This document shows, in pieces, positions 63,499-64,000 of a stretch of DNA of 64,000 nt. The stretch comes from Paeniglutamicibacter psychrophenolicus. GTDB taxonomy: Bacteria > Actinomycetota > Actinomycetes > Actinomycetales > Micrococcaceae. The position numbers and the translations under genes were made by a program. Under the pieces are notes generated by a model that saw only the letters and a program-made list of their open reading frames with translations, was not told where the DNA came from and made no database searches. Numbering within the stretch: the stretch's first letter is position 1; each line of letters begins with the position of its first letter. The stretch spans positions 3,054,443 to 3,118,442 of the forward strand of contig NZ_JAGIOE010000001.1 in the NCBI RefSeq assembly GCF_017876575.1. The letters are read 5' to 3'.

Positions 63499-64000
63499 CT
63501 AGATTCCCTCGTCGCTTCGCAGCCGGTCCAGGGCCACGAGGTAGGCCTCGGTGTAGCTGGGGAATTGCGGGGCCATGTCGCGCAGCACCTCCAGCGGGAT
63601 TTCCGCCCTGATGGCCAGGGAGGCCAGGTGGATCCATTCGCTGGCTTGCGGGGCGATGGCCCAGGCTCCGATGACGACCCTCCGGTGCCGATCCACCACC
63701 AGGCCCAGGTCCCCTCGCGGGTCCTGTTCGTAGGTCCAGGGCCGGGCAATGGCCTCGGGCAGGTTGACCTGGATGGACGCCGCGTCGATTCCGCGCCCCT
63801 CGGCCGCATCCCGGGTCAGGCCCACTGCGGCGATCTCCGGGCTGGCGAACACCACGCGCGGGATCCCGTCGTAGCTTGCGCTTCGTTCCCTGCCCAGGAT
63901 GCAGTCGGCCACGATGCGGCCCTGGTACTTGGCCACATGGGTGAAGGGCATGATCCCGGTGACGTCCCCGATGGCCCAGAGCCCCTCGGCTGCCCAGCAG
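63499..64000 (-). CDS. FAD-dependent pyridine nucleotide-disulfide oxidoreductase, C-terminal part (cut by window edge)
   Basis: The frame is open from the right edge to the stop at 63499, giving about 166 residues. LWAIGDVTGIMPFTHVAKYQ is the FAD-binding end of the nucleotide domain, and the dimerisation domain follows (RVVFASPEIAAVGLT, APQASEWIHLASLAI). The C-terminal active-site region reads DMAPQFPSYTEAYL; the His-Pro-Thr pattern of dihydrolipoyl dehydrogenase (HAHPTxSE) is replaced by APQFPSYTE. So it may not use lipoamide; mercuric reductase-like or NAD(P)H oxidoreductase roles are open. The N-terminal half, with the redox cysteines, lies outside the window. Confidence 0.88.
   Translation of the reverse strand, partial: CWAAEGLWAIGDVTGIMPFTHVAKYQGRIVADCILGRERSASYDGIPRVVFASPEIAAVGLTRDAAEGRGIDAASIQVNLPEAIARPWTYEQDPRGDLGLVVDRHRRVVIGAWAIAPQASEWIHLASLAIRAEIPLEVLRDMAPQFPSYTEAYLVALDRLRSDEGI

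Noticed and set aside
1..64000. CRISPR arrays, insertion sequences, prophage genes, tRNA or rRNA genes
   Set aside because: No spaced identical repeats, transposase or integrase frames, or tRNA T-loop/cloverleaf patterns were found when reading the sequence. Reading by eye cannot exclude a tRNA as firmly as a dedicated program.

Overview
The window is high-GC actinobacterial chromosome. Gene content, gene order and protein sequences (two-type AlaRS/RuvX/MltG/shikimate cluster, AhpD-like and NarL-type regulators, DUF222-HNH protein, actinobacterial DnaE2) suggest the family Micrococcaceae, close to Arthrobacter or a relative such as Paeniglutamicibacter; this is judged from remembered synteny and sequence, not from a search. 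No rRNA, tRNA, CRISPR array, insertion sequence or prophage was seen. Most of the window is housekeeping core genome.

Region 1 (1-13.7 kb, minus strand): the start of an MFS transporter runs off the left edge. Then, reading leftwards from 13.5 kb, comes a conserved core block: rpsD, two small membrane proteins (DUF948 type and a 77-residue protein), alaS, ruvX, mltG, aroE, aroC, aroK, aroB, a TPR protein, efp and nusB. Many junctions are 1-4 nt overlaps, so translation is probably coupled. The block links ribosome and translation factors, alanyl-tRNA synthesis, the shikimate pathway and peptidoglycan processing.

Region 2 (13.7-28.8 kb): rarA, a DUF222-HNH endonuclease, dtd, a PadR-regulated membrane protein, aspS, hisS, a DUF349 protein with a repeat-rich N-terminus, an orphan AbiEi-antitoxin-like protein and the bifunctional (p)ppGpp enzyme Rel.

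Region 3 (29-45.8 kb): yajC-secD-secF (preprotein translocation), pdxT-yebC-ruvC-ruvA-ruvB (vitamin B6 and Holliday-junction processing), then a capA / M3 peptidase / GNAT / SDR block that separates pdxT from pdxS, then thrS-HIT. The separation of pdxS from pdxT and the absence of the usual phosphatidylinositol-mannoside genes after the HIT gene are departures from common actinobacterial order.

Region 4 (46-59.6 kb) is the accessory part: two paralogous NarL-type two-component systems flanking a CxxC carboxymuconolactone-decarboxylase-like protein, a six-helix membrane protein, a hipBA module whose hipA carries an in-frame ochre codon at codon 38 and whose control region holds three identical-half operators about 60 bp apart, a VOC protein, a TetR-ABC exporter cassette, an SdpI-like protein and an orphan AAA ATPase with a phased-repeat promoter.

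Region 5 (59.6-64 kb): a dnaE2-type error-prone polymerase gene behind a perfect LexA-type palindrome lying between good -35 and -10 elements; its codon usage changes abruptly near 61.02 kb. A flavin disulfide oxidoreductase runs off the right edge.

The observations I consider most worth following are the hipBA nonsense codon and operator array, the dnaE2 codon-usage break with its SOS promoter, and the three-copy CCAAGGTT dyad cluster at 48.22-48.28 kb. I did not find a clearly new multi-gene system.
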